Part shown: piece by piece, positions 47,347 to 59,913 of the stretch
How positions within the stretch are numbered: the stretch's first letter is position 1
Layout: each line of letters starts with the position of its first letter
From: Fodinibacter sp963811825
GTDB taxonomy: Bacteria > Actinomycetota > Actinomycetes > Actinomycetales > Dermatophilaceae
Direction: 5' to 3'
Length of the DNA: 64,000 bases
Assembly: GCA_963811825.1 (NCBI GenBank)
Contig: CAWESS010000019.1
Location: forward strand, 124,001-188,000
The notes under the pieces: generated by a model
The model's database searches: none
Seen by the model: only the letters and a program-made list of their open reading frames with translations
Told to the model about the DNA's origin: nothing
Position numbers and translations under genes: made by a program

Positions 47347-48496
47347 CCACCCGCGAGCCCGCCGTGCTCGTGCTCGAGGACGGCCGCACCTTCACCGGCC
47401 GCGCCTACGGCCACCGCGGCACCACCGTGGGCGAGGCCGTCTTCAACACCGGCATGACCGGCTACCAGGAGACCCTCACCGACCCCAGCTACCACCGGCA
47501 GGTCGTCGTCATGACGTCCCCCCACGTCGGCAACACCGGCTGGAACGACGAGGACGACGAGTCCGGCCGCATCTGGGTCGCCGGCTACGTCGTGCGCGAC
47601 CCCGCCCTGCGCCCCTCCAACTGGCGTTCGCAGCGCTCCCTCGAGGACGAGCTCGACGCCCAGGGCGTCGTCGGCATCTGCGACCTCGACACCCGGGCGC
47701 TGACCCGGCACCTGCGCGAGCGCGGCGCCATGCGCGCCGGCATCTTCTCCGGGGATGCCGCGAGCGCACCTCGCGAACGGCTGCTCACCCAGGTCATCGA
47801 CGCAGCACCCATGACGGGCGCGGCCCTCGCCGAGCAGGTGGCGACCGACACGGCATACGTCGTGCCTGCGGTGGGGGACCGGCGCTTCACCGTGGCCGCC
47901 GTCGACCTCGGCATCAAGGCGATGACGCCGACGATGATGGCGGAGCGTGGCATCGAGGTGCACGTGCTGCCCGCGACGGCCACCATCGACGACATCCGGG
48001 CGCTCGCGCCCGACGGGGTGTTCTTCTCCAACGGACCCGGTGACCCGAGCACGGCGCACCACCAGGCCGAGCTGCTCCGGGCCGTCCTCACCGAGCGGAT
48101 CCCCTACTTCGGCATCTGCTTCGGCAACCAGATCCTCGGCAAGGCCCTCGGCTTCGGCACCTACAAGCTGAAGTACGGCCACCGCGGCATCAACCAGCCG
48201 GTCATGGACCGCACCACCGGCAAGGTCGAGGTCACCGCGCACAACCACGGGTTCGCCGTCGACGCACCGCTCGACCGCGAGAGCGAGACGCCCTTCGGTC
48301 GCGTGCGCGTGAGCCACGTCTGCCTCAACGACGACGTCGTCGAGGGCCTGGAGTGCCTCGACGTGCCGGCGTTCTCCGTCCAGTACCACCCGGAGGCCGC
48401 GGCCGGCCCGCACGATGCCGCGTACCTCTTCGACCGCTTCATCGACCTCATGCAGAGCGCCCGAACGCCCGGCTCCACGGACAGCGAGGTGGCCTG

Positions 48497-48497
<1 letters not shown>
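47340..48497 (+). CDS. carA: Carbamoyl-phosphate synthase small chain
   Basis: CarA supplies ammonia from glutamine to CarB. The 385-residue protein has an N-terminal CPSase domain (AVLVLEDGRTFTGRAYG, FNTGMTGYQETLTDPSY) and a class I glutaminase with nucleophile Cys in YFGICFGNQILGKALG and the His-Pro-Glu of VQYHPEAAAGPHD. The start ATG 47340 overlaps pyrC by 7 bases; carB starts on the last base of its stop (TGATG). Confidence 0.96.
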
Positions 48498-51804
<3,307 letters not shown>

Positions 51805-51808
<4 letters not shown>

Positions 51809-52695
51809 GCGGGGACGGCGCGGGAGGCGCAGCGAGCGGGGTCGTCCAGGTCACGGGGACCGTCGTCGCCAACACCGCGGTGGGCGCCTACCGACACCTG
51901 AGCATCTCGGCACCCGGCGTCGCCCCGCTCGCCGAGCCGGGCCAGTTCGTCGCGCTCGCCGTCGGCGGGCCCACCTCGGCGAACCTGCTGCGGCGCTGCT
52001 TCTCGATCCACCGCGTCAACGCCTCGCGCGGCACGGTCGAGGTCGTCGTCGCCGCACACGGGCCGGGCACCACGTGGCTCACGGGCCTGCGGGCCGACGA
52101 CACCGTCGACGTCGTCGCACCCCTGGGCCGCCCGTTCCCGCTGCCGGCCGACCCCGTGGCGTGTGTGCTCGTCGGCGGCGGCTACGGCTCCGCCCCGCTG
52201 TTCTGGCTCGCCGAGGTGCTGCGCGCGCGCGGCTGCCACGTCGAGATGGTGCTCGGCGCGGCATCCGACGAGCGGCTCTTCGGCGTCGCCGAGGCGCGCC
52301 GCTCCGCCGACGGGGTCACCGTGACCACCGACGACGGTTCGGCCGGCCGGCGCGGCTGGGTGTCCGACGTGCTCGGCGACGTCATCGACCGCACGAACGC
52401 CGCGCTCGTCTACGGGTGCGGCCCGATGGCGATGCTGAAGTCCGTCACCGACGTCGCGGACGCCCACGGCGCCGTGGCCCAGGTGGCCGTCGAGGAGTCG
52501 ATGGCCTGCGGGGTCGGGGTCTGCATGACCTGCGTGCTGCCGATCACCGGTGACGACGGCGTGACGAAGATGGTGCGCTCGTGTGTCGACGGCCCGGTGT
52601 TCCGCGGCGACCGCGTGCGCTGGGACGCCTTCGGTGACGGCATCTGCCGCGTCCCCGCCGACACCCTCGGGGCGCCGCAGGCAGGTGGTCACTGA
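51805..52695 (+). CDS. pyrK: Dihydroorotate dehydrogenase B electron-transfer subunit
   Basis: PyrK links PyrD to NAD via FAD and a [2Fe-2S] cluster. The 296-residue protein has a ferredoxin-reductase-like FAD domain (LLRRCFSIHRVN), the NAD-binding loop LVGGGYGSAPLFWLAEVL, GCGPMAMLKSV, and the cluster ligands in ESMACGVGVCMTCVLP plus a later Cys (RSCVDGPVF). Its presence shows that the PyrD here is the class 1B NAD-dependent type. GTGA overlap with carB and single-base overlap with pyrD. Confidence 0.93.
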
Positions 52696-54515
52696 TGGTC
52701 GACATGGCGACCACGCTGGGGCCGATGACGCTGCCGAACCCCGTCATGACGGCATCCGGCTGCGCGGCCAACGGCCAGGAGCTGCACCGGTTCTTCCCGG
52801 TCGGCGAGCTCGGTGCGTTCGTCACCAAGACGGTCATGGCCGCGCCGCGCTCGGGGCGGGGGACCCCGCGGATGGCGGAGACGGCATCCGGCATGCTCAA
52901 CTCGATCGGCCTCCAGGGGCCGGGCATCGACGCGTTCGTCGAGCACGACCTCGCGTGGCTCGCGTCGGTCGGGGCGCGGGTGCTCGTCTCCATCGCCGGC
53001 AACACCGCCGAGGAGTTCGGTGACGTCGCGCAGCGGTTGGCGAGCAGCCCGGCCTTCGACGCGGTCGTCGGGGTCGAGGTCAACATCTCGTGCCCGAACG
53101 TCGCCAACCGCGGCCTGGTGTTCGCGTGCGACCCCGTGTCGTCCGACCGGGTCGTGCGCCTCGTGCGTGAGCGGTTGCCCTCCGGCACACCGATCTTCGC
53201 GAAGCTGACCCCGGACGTCACCGACATCGTCGCGATCGCGGATGCCGCGCTGGGCGCCGGCGCCGACGGCCTGACGATGATCAACACGTTGCTCGGCATG
53301 GTCATCGACACCGACCTCCTGCGCCCGCAGCTGGCCGGGATCACCGGCGGCCTGTCCGGACCGGCGGTGCGCCCCGTCGCCGTGCGTGCCCTCTGGCAGG
53401 TCACCGCGGCGATGCGCGACGGGCGCCTGCCGACGGCCCCGCTCATCGGGGTCGGGGGAGTGCGCACCGGTCGGGACGCCCTCGAGCTCGTGGCGGCCGG
53501 CGCCAGCGCCGTGCAGGTCGGCACCGCGACCTTCAACGACCCGTCACGTCCCCGCCGGGTCGTCGACGAGCTCGAGGCCGAGATCGCCCGCCACGGCTTC
53601 ACCCGTTTCGCCGACGTCGTCGGCATCGCCCACGACAGGATGGTCCAGCCCATGACAGCAGTCCTCCAGCCCGCGCCCTTCGGAGTGCGGCTGCGCGCCG
53701 CCATGGACGAGCACGGCCCGCTCTGCGTCGGCATCGACCCGCACGCCGCGCTGCTGCAGTCGTGGGGGCTGCCCGTCGACCTGTCCGGGCTCGAGCGGTT
53801 CGCGCTGACCTGCGTCGAGGCGTTCGCCGGTCGCGTGGCCGTCGTCAAGCCGCAGTCGGCGTTCTTCGAGGTCTTCGGCTCCCGTGGCGTCGCGGTGCTC
53901 GAGCGCGTGCTCGGTGACCTGCGCGACGCCGGCACCCTGACGATCCTGGACGCCAAGCGCGGAGACATCGGCTCGACGATGGAGGCCTACGCGCAGGCGT
54001 TCCTGTCCGACGAGGGTCCCGGCCGCGCCGATGCCCTCACCGTGAGCCCCTTCCTCGGCTACGGCTCGCTGCGCCCGGCGCTCGACCTCGCCGCCTCCAC
54101 CGGTCGTGGGGTCTTCGTGCTCGCGCTGACCTCCAACCCCGAGGGGCCGCAGGTGCAGCACGCCGAGGCCGGAGGGCGGTCCGTCGCGGCATCCGTGGTC
54201 GCCGGTGCCGCCGCCGACAACGCGTCCGCCGCAGCGCGCGGCGAGCTCGGGCACGTGGGCCTCGTCGTCGGCGCCACCGTCGGGGATGCCGTGGCGCGCC
54301 TGGGTCTCGACCTCGCGGCGAGCGCCGCCCCGCTCCTGGCGCCCGGGCTCGGAGCCCAGGGCGCCGGGCCCGGCGACCTGCGGTCGGTCTTCGGTGATGC
54401 GGCGGCCAACGTGCTGCCCAACGTCTCCCGCTCCGTGCTCTCGGCGGGGCCGTCGGTGGCGGCCCTGGTCGACGCCGCGGCTCGGGACGCCGAGGCGGTG
54501 CGTGCGGCCGTCTGA
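52695..54515 (+). CDS. pyrD: Dihydroorotate dehydrogenase (class 1B), open in frame into OMP decarboxylase
   Basis: Residues 1-315 or so are a class 1B PyrD: MTLPNPVMTASGCAANGQEL, FVTKTVMAAPRSG, SIGLQGPGID, VEVNISCPNV (catalytic Cys in SCPN), IFAKLTPDVTDI, GGLSGPAVRP and VGGVRTGRDALELVAAGASAVQVGTA for FMN binding. The reading frame then runs on, without a stop, into PyrF from about residue 320. A TGA at 53653-53655 lies in the next frame, overlapping ATG 53652 as ATGA, exactly the junction style used through this operon. One extra base near the end of pyrD would hide that stop, so I regard the fusion as doubtful. Confidence 0.85.
   Translation: MVDMATTLGPMTLPNPVMTASGCAANGQELHRFFPVGELGAFVTKTVMAAPRSGRGTPRMAETASGMLNSIGLQGPGIDAFVEHDLAWLASVGARVLVSIAGNTAEEFGDVAQRLASSPAFDAVVGVEVNISCPNVANRGLVFACDPVSSDRVVRLVRERLPSGTPIFAKLTPDVTDIVAIADAALGAGADGLTMINTLLGMVIDTDLLRPQLAGITGGLSGPAVRPVAVRALWQVTAAMRDGRLPTAPLIGVGGVRTGRDALELVAAGASAVQVGTATFNDPSRPRRVVDELEAEIARHGFTRFADVVGIAHDRMVQPMTAVLQPAPFGVRLRAAMDEHGPLCVGIDPHAALLQSWGLPVDLSGLERFALTCVEAFAGRVAVVKPQSAFFEVFGSRGVAVLERVLGDLRDAGTLTILDAKRGDIGSTMEAYAQAFLSDEGPGRADALTVSPFLGYGSLRPALDLAASTGRGVFVLALTSNPEGPQVQHAEAGGRSVAASVVAGAAADNASAAARGELGHVGLVVGATVGDAVARLGLDLAASAAPLLAPGLGAQGAGPGDLRSVFGDAAANVLPNVSRSVLSAGPSVAALVDAAARDAEAVRAAV
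53652..54515 (+). CDS. pyrF: Orotidine 5'-phosphate decarboxylase (type 2)
   Basis: This 287-residue segment starts MTAVLQPAPFGVRLRAAMDE and contains CVGIDPHAALLQSWGLP, VAVVKPQSAFFEVFGSRG, the catalytic LTILDAKRGDIGSTMEAYAQAFL (Asp-Lys-Asp tetrad) and LAPGLGAQGAGPGDLRSVFG. It is the mycobacterial type 2 form. It completes UMP synthesis apart from PyrE, which is not in this window. It may be translated separately or as the C-terminal half of the open PyrD-PyrF frame. Confidence 0.9.
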   Translation: MTAVLQPAPFGVRLRAAMDEHGPLCVGIDPHAALLQSWGLPVDLSGLERFALTCVEAFAGRVAVVKPQSAFFEVFGSRGVAVLERVLGDLRDAGTLTILDAKRGDIGSTMEAYAQAFLSDEGPGRADALTVSPFLGYGSLRPALDLAASTGRGVFVLALTSNPEGPQVQHAEAGGRSVAASVVAGAAADNASAAARGELGHVGLVVGATVGDAVARLGLDLAASAAPLLAPGLGAQGAGPGDLRSVFGDAAANVLPNVSRSVLSAGPSVAALVDAAARDAEAVRAAV

Positions 54516-54567
54516 CGGCCACGCCAGCGAAGGCGAGGCGTCGCGGGCAGTGCCCTGACCTGCGCGA

Positions 54568-54573
54568 TAGAGT
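54568..54573 (+). promoter_or_regulatory. Putative -10 box of mihF
   Basis: TAGAGT within GCGATAGAGTCG, 64 bases before GTG 54637; the extended pattern is shared with efp. No clear -35. Confidence 0.45.
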
Positions 54574-54636
54574 CGATCACCTCTCCCCGCCGGGTGCTGA
54601 CCAAGCCAGCCCCGCACGTCGCCGAAGGACGCGCCC

Positions 54637-54951
54637 GTGGCACTTCCGCCGCTCACCCCCGAACAGCGTTCCGCAGCCCTGGTCAAGGCCGCGGCATCGC
54701 GGCGTGAGCGCGCCGAGGTCAAGCACCGCCTCAAGCACTCCGGGCTCTCGCTCGGTGAGGTGATCACCGAGGGCAGGACGAACGACGTCATCGGCAAGAT
54801 GCGTGTCTCGGCGCTGCTGGAGTCGCTGCCCGGGGTCGGCCGCGTGCGCGCGCGCCAGATCATGGAGGAGGTCGGCATCTCCGAGAGCCGTCGTGTGCGT
54901 GGTCTGGGCCAGAACCAGGCCGCCGCCCTCCTCGAGCGCTTCGGACGGTGA
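54637..54951 (+). CDS. mihF: Integration host factor, actinobacterial type (mIHF)
   Basis: This 104-residue nucleoid protein is unrelated to the HU/IHF fold of proteobacteria. It has the family pattern LTPEQRSAALVKAAASRRERAEVK, GLSLGEVITEG and the helix-two-turn-helix ESLPGVGRVRARQIMEEVGI for DNA minor-groove binding. It organises the chromosome and is essential in mycobacteria. GTGA overlap with gmk; mihF-gmk-rpoZ is a conserved actinobacterial block. Confidence 0.95.
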   Translation: MALPPLTPEQRSAALVKAAASRRERAEVKHRLKHSGLSLGEVITEGRTNDVIGKMRVSALLESLPGVGRVRARQIMEEVGISESRRVRGLGQNQAAALLERFGR

Positions 54952-55523
54952 CCGGGCCCTCACGCCTCACCGTCCTGGCCGGTCCCACCGCCGTCGGGAA
55001 GGGGACCGTCGCGGCCTACGTGCGCGAGCACCACCCCCAGGTCTGGGTCTCGGTCTCCGCGACGACCCGGCGTCCGCGCCCGGGTGAGGTCGACGGCATC
55101 CACTACCACTTCGTCGACGACGCCGAGTTCGACCGCATGTCCCGCGAGGGCGAGCTGCTCGAGTGGGCCGTCGTGCACGGCCGGGCGAAGTACGGCACCC
55201 CCCGAGGCCCCGTCGAGGACGCGTTGGCCGCGGGCCGGCCGGCGCTGCTCGAGATCGACCTCCAGGGGGCCCGGCAGGTGCGCGAGACCATGCCAGAGGC
55301 GCTGTTCGTCTTCCTGGCGCCCCCGACGTGGGACGAGCTCGTGCGCCGTCTCGTCGGCCGGGGCACCGAGGACGCGCCCGAACGGGAGGCCCGGCTGGCC
55401 ACCGCGAGGGTCGAGCTGGCCTCCGCCAGCGAGTTCGACGTGACGGTGCTCAACGACGACGTCCGCCGGGCCGCCGAGGAACTCGTATCATTGATGAGAT
55501 CACCCGTCACCAAAGGTAAGTGA
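54948..55523 (+). CDS. gmk: Guanylate kinase
   Basis: This 191-residue P-loop kinase converts GMP to GDP. Walker A is GPTAVGKGTV (residues 12-21); SVSATTRRPRPGEVDGIHYHFV carries the GMP-binding Arg and Tyr/Ser, followed by LLEWAVVHGRAKYGTP and LLEIDLQGARQVRE (Walker B). The lid lies around RGTEDAPERE. The start GTG 54948 overlaps the mihF stop. Confidence 0.95.
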   Translation: MTGPSRLTVLAGPTAVGKGTVAAYVREHHPQVWVSVSATTRRPRPGEVDGIHYHFVDDAEFDRMSREGELLEWAVVHGRAKYGTPRGPVEDALAAGRPALLEIDLQGARQVRETMPEALFVFLAPPTWDELVRRLVGRGTEDAPEREARLATARVELASASEFDVTVLNDDVRRAAEELVSLMRSPVTKGK

Positions 55524-55531
55524 GATCCAGC

Positions 55532-55801
55532 GTGTCCGGAACCGTGGCCGACCCCATCGGCATCACCAACCCCCCGATCGACGAGCTCCTCGAGCGCGCC
55601 GACTCCAAGTACTCGCTGGTGCTCTACTCCGCCAAGCGGGCCCGCCAGATCAACGCCTACTACGCCCAGCTCCAGGAGGGCCTGCTCGAGTACGTCGGTC
55701 CGCTCGTCGACTCCGAGGTCCACGAGAAGCCGATGTCGATCGCGCTGCGCGAGATCAACGAGGGCCTGCTCACCTCGACCCCCACCCCGTCCCAGGGCTG
55801 A
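55532..55801 (+). CDS. rpoZ: DNA-directed RNA polymerase omega subunit
   Basis: This 89-residue omega subunit assists RNA polymerase assembly. It has the actinobacterial core GITNPPIDELLERADSKYSLVLYSAKRARQINAYY and EKPMSIALREINEGLL. GTG 55532 gives the family-typical N-terminus SGTVADPIGITN; GTG 55520, which overlaps the gmk stop and adds four residues, is an alternative. Confidence 0.93.
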   Translation: MSGTVADPIGITNPPIDELLERADSKYSLVLYSAKRARQINAYYAQLQEGLLEYVGPLVDSEVHEKPMSIALREINEGLLTSTPTPSQG

Positions 55802-55827
55802 CCTGACGTGGGCGCCGGGGTGGCAGT

Positions 55828-57131
55828 GTGAAGGTCGTCCTCGGCGTCGCAGGGGGCATCGCCGCCTACAAGGCCTGCTCGCTGCTGCGGCTGCTCACCG
55901 AGGCCGGGCACGACGTGACCGTCGTGCCCACGGCCGCCGCCCTGAACTTCGTCGGGGCGGCCACCTGGTCGGCGTTGTCCGGCAAGCCGGTGCACACCGA
56001 CGTCTGGTCCGACATCACGTCGGTGCCGCACGTGCGGATCGGCCAGGAGGCCGACCTCGTGGTCGTCGCGCCCGCCACCGCAGACCTGTTGGCCCGGGCC
56101 GCGACCGGCCAGGCGAACGACCTGCTCACCACCGTGCTGCTCACCGCCCGGTGCCCCGTCGTGATGGCCCCGGCGATGCACACCGAGATGTGGGACCACC
56201 CGGCGACGCAGGCGAACGTCGCGACGCTCAGCGAGCGCGGCGTCCACATCGTCCCCCCGGCATCCGGGCGGCTCACGGGGAGCGACACCGGGCCGGGGCG
56301 GCTGCCCGAGCCCGAGGACCTGTACGCCGTGTGCGAGCGTGAGCTCGCCGCCGCCGCTCCCACGCCTCGCCGACCTTCCTGTCGGTGGCGGGGCAACACG
56401 CCGGCAGACGCGATTCGGCGGCTTCTCGCAGGGAGAGTGGGGACCTCGCGGGGCTGCGCGTGGTCGTCAGCGCCGGCGGCACCCGCGAACCACTCGACCC
56501 GGTGCGCTTCCTCGGCAACCGGTCGTCGGGCAAGCAGGGCTATGCGCTGGCCCTGGCAGCCCACGAGCGCGGGGCCGACGTCACGCTCGTGTCGTCGTCC
56601 TCGCTCGCCGTGCCCGACGGGGTGCGCCTCGTCCCGGTCGAGACCGCCCTCGAGCTCCAGGGCGCCGTCACGGATGCCGTGAGCGGCGCCGACGTCGTCG
56701 TCATGGCTGCCGCTGTGGCCGACTTCCGGCCGGCGGCCTACGCGGACCACAAGATCAAGAAGACGCACGACCCGTCCGCCGACGGCAGTGCCGACGACTC
56801 GGCTCCCGTGGTGACCCTCGTGCGCAACCCCGACATCCTGGCCGGCCTCGTCGAGGCCCGGGGGAGTGCCACCTCACCCGTCATCGTCGGTTTCGCCGCC
56901 GAGACGGGTGACGACGAGGGCTCGGTGCTCGACCACGGGCGGGCCAAGCTGGCCCGCAAGGGCTGCGACCTGCTCGTCGTCAACGAGGTCGGCGCCGGGG
57001 TGACCTTCGGCCAGGACGACAACACGGTGCACATCCTGGAGCGGGGCTCGGACCTGGTCACCGACATCGGTCCGGCCACCAAGCTCGAGGTCGCCCACGC
57101 CGTCTGGGACGCCGTCACCGACCTCCTCTGA
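55828..57131 (+). CDS. coaBC: Bifunctional phosphopantothenoylcysteine decarboxylase/synthetase, frameshifted
   Basis: CoaBC makes 4'-phosphopantetheine for coenzyme A. The N-terminal CoaC domain (VVLGVAGGIAAYKACSLLRLL, ALNFVGAATWSALSG, APATADLLARAATGQANDLL, PAMHTEMWDHPATQ) is in frame 1; the CoaB domain (VVVSAGGTREPLDPVRFLGNRSSGKQG, AAAVADFRP, KIKK, VIVGFAAETGD) is in frame 3. The switch falls around 56352-56365 in the poorly conserved linker and needs one added base. Fused CoaBC is normal; the break is probably an error. It is convergent with the FilP-like gene. Confidence 0.9.
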
Positions 57132-57148
57132 CCCCGGGGTGTGCGCGG

Positions 57149-58330
57149 TCAGCGGCGGGAGCCGGCCTTGGACTTGCGCCCGGTGTTGCCGTCATCGTGC
57201 TCGACCGAGTCGTCGGCGTCGGATGCCGTGACGTCGCTCCCGTGGTCGGCGTCCGTCTCGCTGTGGTCGGCCTCGGTGTGCTCGGCCTCGGTGTGCTCGG
57301 GGTCGGCCTGCTCGGCCTCGCCCTGCTCGACGTGCTCCGCCTCGTCGGTGACCACTGACTCCTCGGCGGGGGCACTCGGCTCCTCCACGGCATCCAGTGC
57401 GGTGACGGCGGCCGGACCGCCGAGGGTGGCGAGCATGTTGCGGACGTTGCTCAGCTGGGCGGTGATGCTGTCGCGGCGAGCGGTTGCCGCGTTGAGCTCG
57501 CGCTCGGAGTCGCGGCGGATGCGCTCGGCCTGCTCCTTGGCCGACGCCACGACGGACGCGGCCTCGGTCCGGGCGGCCTCGAGCAGCCGGGTGGCCTCGT
57601 CCGACTTCGTGGCGCGGTCCTCCTCGGACTCGCGGGCGAGCAGGTCGGCGCGCTCCTGCACCGCAGCCAGGGCCTGGTCCTGCTTGGCCATCTGGCCCGT
57701 GAAGTCGGCCGTGGCGCGCTCGCGACGCTCGGCCAGGGTGCGCTCGAAGTCAGCAGCCGACTCGGCGGCGGTGGCGCGCTGCTTCTCGTAGTAGGCCTCG
57801 GCCTCCTCGCGGCGGGCAGCCGCCTCGCGGGCCGCGTCGTCGATGATGGAGTCCGCCTCCTGCTTGGCCCGCGACAGCGCCTGCTCAGCGTCGACGTCGG
57901 TGCGCGAGCGGACGTCCTCGGCGTACCGGTCGGCCTCGGTGCGCACCCGGGCGGCGGCCTCGTCAGCCGCGAACCGGGCCTGGGCAGCCTCTTCGTCGGC
58001 GGTGGCCCGGATGCTCGTGGCCTCCTCGTCCGCGAGGGCGAGCATCGAGCCGATCCGCTCCCCGAGGTCGGCGAAGGTGGGGCTCGAGACGCGGCGGGCC
58101 TGCTCCTCGAGCTCGGTGAGGTGCTGGCGCTGGCCCTGCGCCTCCTCCGTCAGCGAGTCGTGCGACTGGCGCAGCTTCGTGAGCTCGACGGATGCCGTGG
58201 CCGCCTCGTGCTGGGCGGCCTCGGCTGCCTGTCGCGCCGCCTCGGCGGCCTGCTGGAGGGCCGCGACGTGCTGGTCGACGGTCACGGGGTCGTACCCGCG
58301 AAAGACGGTGGGGAACTCGGGCTGGTTCAT
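57149..58330 (-). CDS. FilP-like coiled-coil protein with DivIVA-type N-terminal motif
   Basis: The N-terminus FPTVFRGYDPVTVDQHVAAL matches the short DivIVA/FilP motif (x-RGYD-x-x-VD). Residues 25-310 are one long Ala/Glu/Arg coiled coil, then ITAQLSNVRNMLATLGG, and an acidic Glu/Asp/His-rich tail with repeats such as EHTEAEHTEADH, ending in basic GRKSKAGSRR. In Streptomyces FilP forms intermediate-filament-like networks with DivIVA and Scy at growing tips. It overlaps its upstream partner by one base (TGATG), so they form one operon. The N-terminal domain is needed for membrane or DivIVA binding in relatives. Confidence 0.8.
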   Translation of the reverse strand: MNQPEFPTVFRGYDPVTVDQHVAALQQAAEAARQAAEAAQHEAATASVELTKLRQSHDSLTEEAQGQRQHLTELEEQARRVSSPTFADLGERIGSMLALADEEATSIRATADEEAAQARFAADEAAARVRTEADRYAEDVRSRTDVDAEQALSRAKQEADSIIDDAAREAAARREEAEAYYEKQRATAAESAADFERTLAERRERATADFTGQMAKQDQALAAVQERADLLARESEEDRATKSDEATRLLEAARTEAASVVASAKEQAERIRRDSERELNAATARRDSITAQLSNVRNMLATLGGPAAVTALDAVEEPSAPAEESVVTDEAEHVEQGEAEQADPEHTEAEHTEADHSETDADHGSDVTASDADDSVEHDDGNTGRKSKAGSRR

Positions 58331-59793
58331 CAGGACTCCTGGTCAGGGGTGGGGTCTGTGGGGTCTGGGGGAGGGAGGTCTTCCACGACGGCGAGTGCGT
58401 CGATCACACCGGAGAGGCTGCCGAGCTGGGTGGTGATGGCATCGCGGCGCGCTGCGAGCGTGTGCACCTCGGCACGCGCCCGCTCGACGGCCGCGTGGGC
58501 CTCGGCGCGCACCGTGTCGGCCCGCACCCGGGCCTCCTCGGAGGTCTTCATGATCTCGGCCCGGGCTGCGCGGTGGTGCTCATGGGCCTCACGGTGCATC
58601 CGCTCGACGTCCTCGGCGGCGCGCTCGCGCACGAGCGCTGCCCCCTGCTCGGCCTCGGCGGTGCGCCGGGCGGCCCGCTCCACGGCTTCCTCGGCGCGGG
58701 CCTGCGCCTCCTCGACGAGGCGCTGGGACTCGCGGGCGGCCGCCTCGCGGGTGCGGGCGGCATCCGCGTGTGCTTCGGCGAGCACCGCGGCAGCCTGCTC
58801 GCGCAGGCGGGTGGACTCCGACTCGGCCTCGGCGAGCCGGTCGCGGCTCTTGGTCGCGGCGCCACCGAGCAGCGTCTGTGCCTGGTGGCGGTGGGCGCGC
58901 GTTCGCTCGCTCAGTTCCTGGTGGTGGGCGCGGGCCCGGTCCTCGGCATCGGTGCGCGCACCGGCGACGACGTCGCGCACGGTGGCCTGCGCCCACGCCA
59001 GGTGGGCCTGGGCGGCGGCCATCACGGACTCGGCCTCGGCGCGGGCGTCGGCGAGCAGGGTCTCGGCCTGCTCCCGCGTCTCCCGCGAGCGCACCTCGGC
59101 GTCAGCGCGCGACTGTTCCTCGCGCATCGCGACGTCCGCCAGGAGGGTGGTGGCCCGGGCCTGCGCCTCGTCCCGGTGGGCGAGGGCGAAGTCCTCGGCG
59201 TCCCGGCGCTGGCGGTCGAGCTCGGCCAGCGTGCTCTCGCGCAGGCCCGACAGCTCGCTCGCGTGGGCCTCGTGCTCCCGGCTCCACCGGTCCTGGTGGG
59301 CGCGTTCCTCGTCGGCCAGGCGCGCCATGGTGTTCTCGTGCTCGGCCCGGGCGCGGGCCAGCAGCTCGTCGGCGCGGGCCTGCGCGTCGGCCAGCTCGGC
59401 CTGCGCCTGCTCGGTCGCCATCCCGAGAGCCTCGTCGCTGGCCTTCGTGGCCCGGACCCGCAGCAGTGCTGCCTGGTCGGCGGCGTCGGCGAGCATGATC
59501 TCGACCTCGGCGCGGGTCTCCTCGAGGCGGCGCTCGGACTCCAGGCGGGCCGTGGCGATACCGGCACGCAGCTCGTCGAGCTCGTGGCTGGCCTCCTGGG
59601 CCTCACCGCGCAGTCGAGTGGCCTCGGACCGGGCGTGGGTCACCTCGCGGTGGGCCTGGTTGCGCAGCTCGTCGGCGAGTGACTGGGCGCGGGTCAGCAG
59701 GGACAGCGCTTCGTCCACCGGGCCCGCGGGGGTCTGATCGCCCGCGTCCCCAGCAGTCGCGACGCTCACCGACCCATCTGACACGCCCACCAT
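58330..59793 (-). CDS. Scy-like long coiled-coil scaffold protein
   Basis: This 487-residue protein is almost all coiled coil (ALSLLTRAQSLADELRNQAHREVTHARSEA onwards) with continuous Ala/Glu/Arg heptads, ending in an ARRDAITTQLGSLSGVIDAL segment similar to that of its neighbour. In Streptomyces, scy lies next to filP and encodes a polar growth scaffold (Scy is over 1200 residues there). I infer a shorter relative. ATG 59793 was chosen; the reading frame extends further upstream only through the antisense of metK. It is divergent from metK. Confidence 0.75.
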   Translation of the reverse strand: MVGVSDGSVSVATAGDAGDQTPAGPVDEALSLLTRAQSLADELRNQAHREVTHARSEATRLRGEAQEASHELDELRAGIATARLESERRLEETRAEVEIMLADAADQAALLRVRATKASDEALGMATEQAQAELADAQARADELLARARAEHENTMARLADEERAHQDRWSREHEAHASELSGLRESTLAELDRQRRDAEDFALAHRDEAQARATTLLADVAMREEQSRADAEVRSRETREQAETLLADARAEAESVMAAAQAHLAWAQATVRDVVAGARTDAEDRARAHHQELSERTRAHRHQAQTLLGGAATKSRDRLAEAESESTRLREQAAAVLAEAHADAARTREAAARESQRLVEEAQARAEEAVERAARRTAEAEQGAALVRERAAEDVERMHREAHEHHRAARAEIMKTSEEARVRADTVRAEAHAAVERARAEVHTLAARRDAITTQLGSLSGVIDALAVVEDLPPPDPTDPTPDQES

Positions 59794-59850
59794 GGTCTCA
59801 GACTCCGGGCCGGGGCGTGACCGCGAGTCGGTGGATCCGGTGACCGCCGG

Positions 59851-59856
59851 TAGATT
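59851..59856 (+). promoter_or_regulatory. Putative -10 box of metK
   Basis: TAGATT, 57 bases before GTG 59914. No SAM riboswitch was recognised in the 120-base gap. Confidence 0.45.
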
Positions 59857-59913
59857 GGTCCCCGCACCGGGCCCAGAGCCCCGCCAGCACCCCCTCACCT
59901 GAAGGAGACCTGC

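Noticed and set aside
59794..59913. SAM riboswitch before metK
   Set aside because: The 120-base gap shows no SAM-I or SAM-IV-like conserved core or paired helices that I could recognise.
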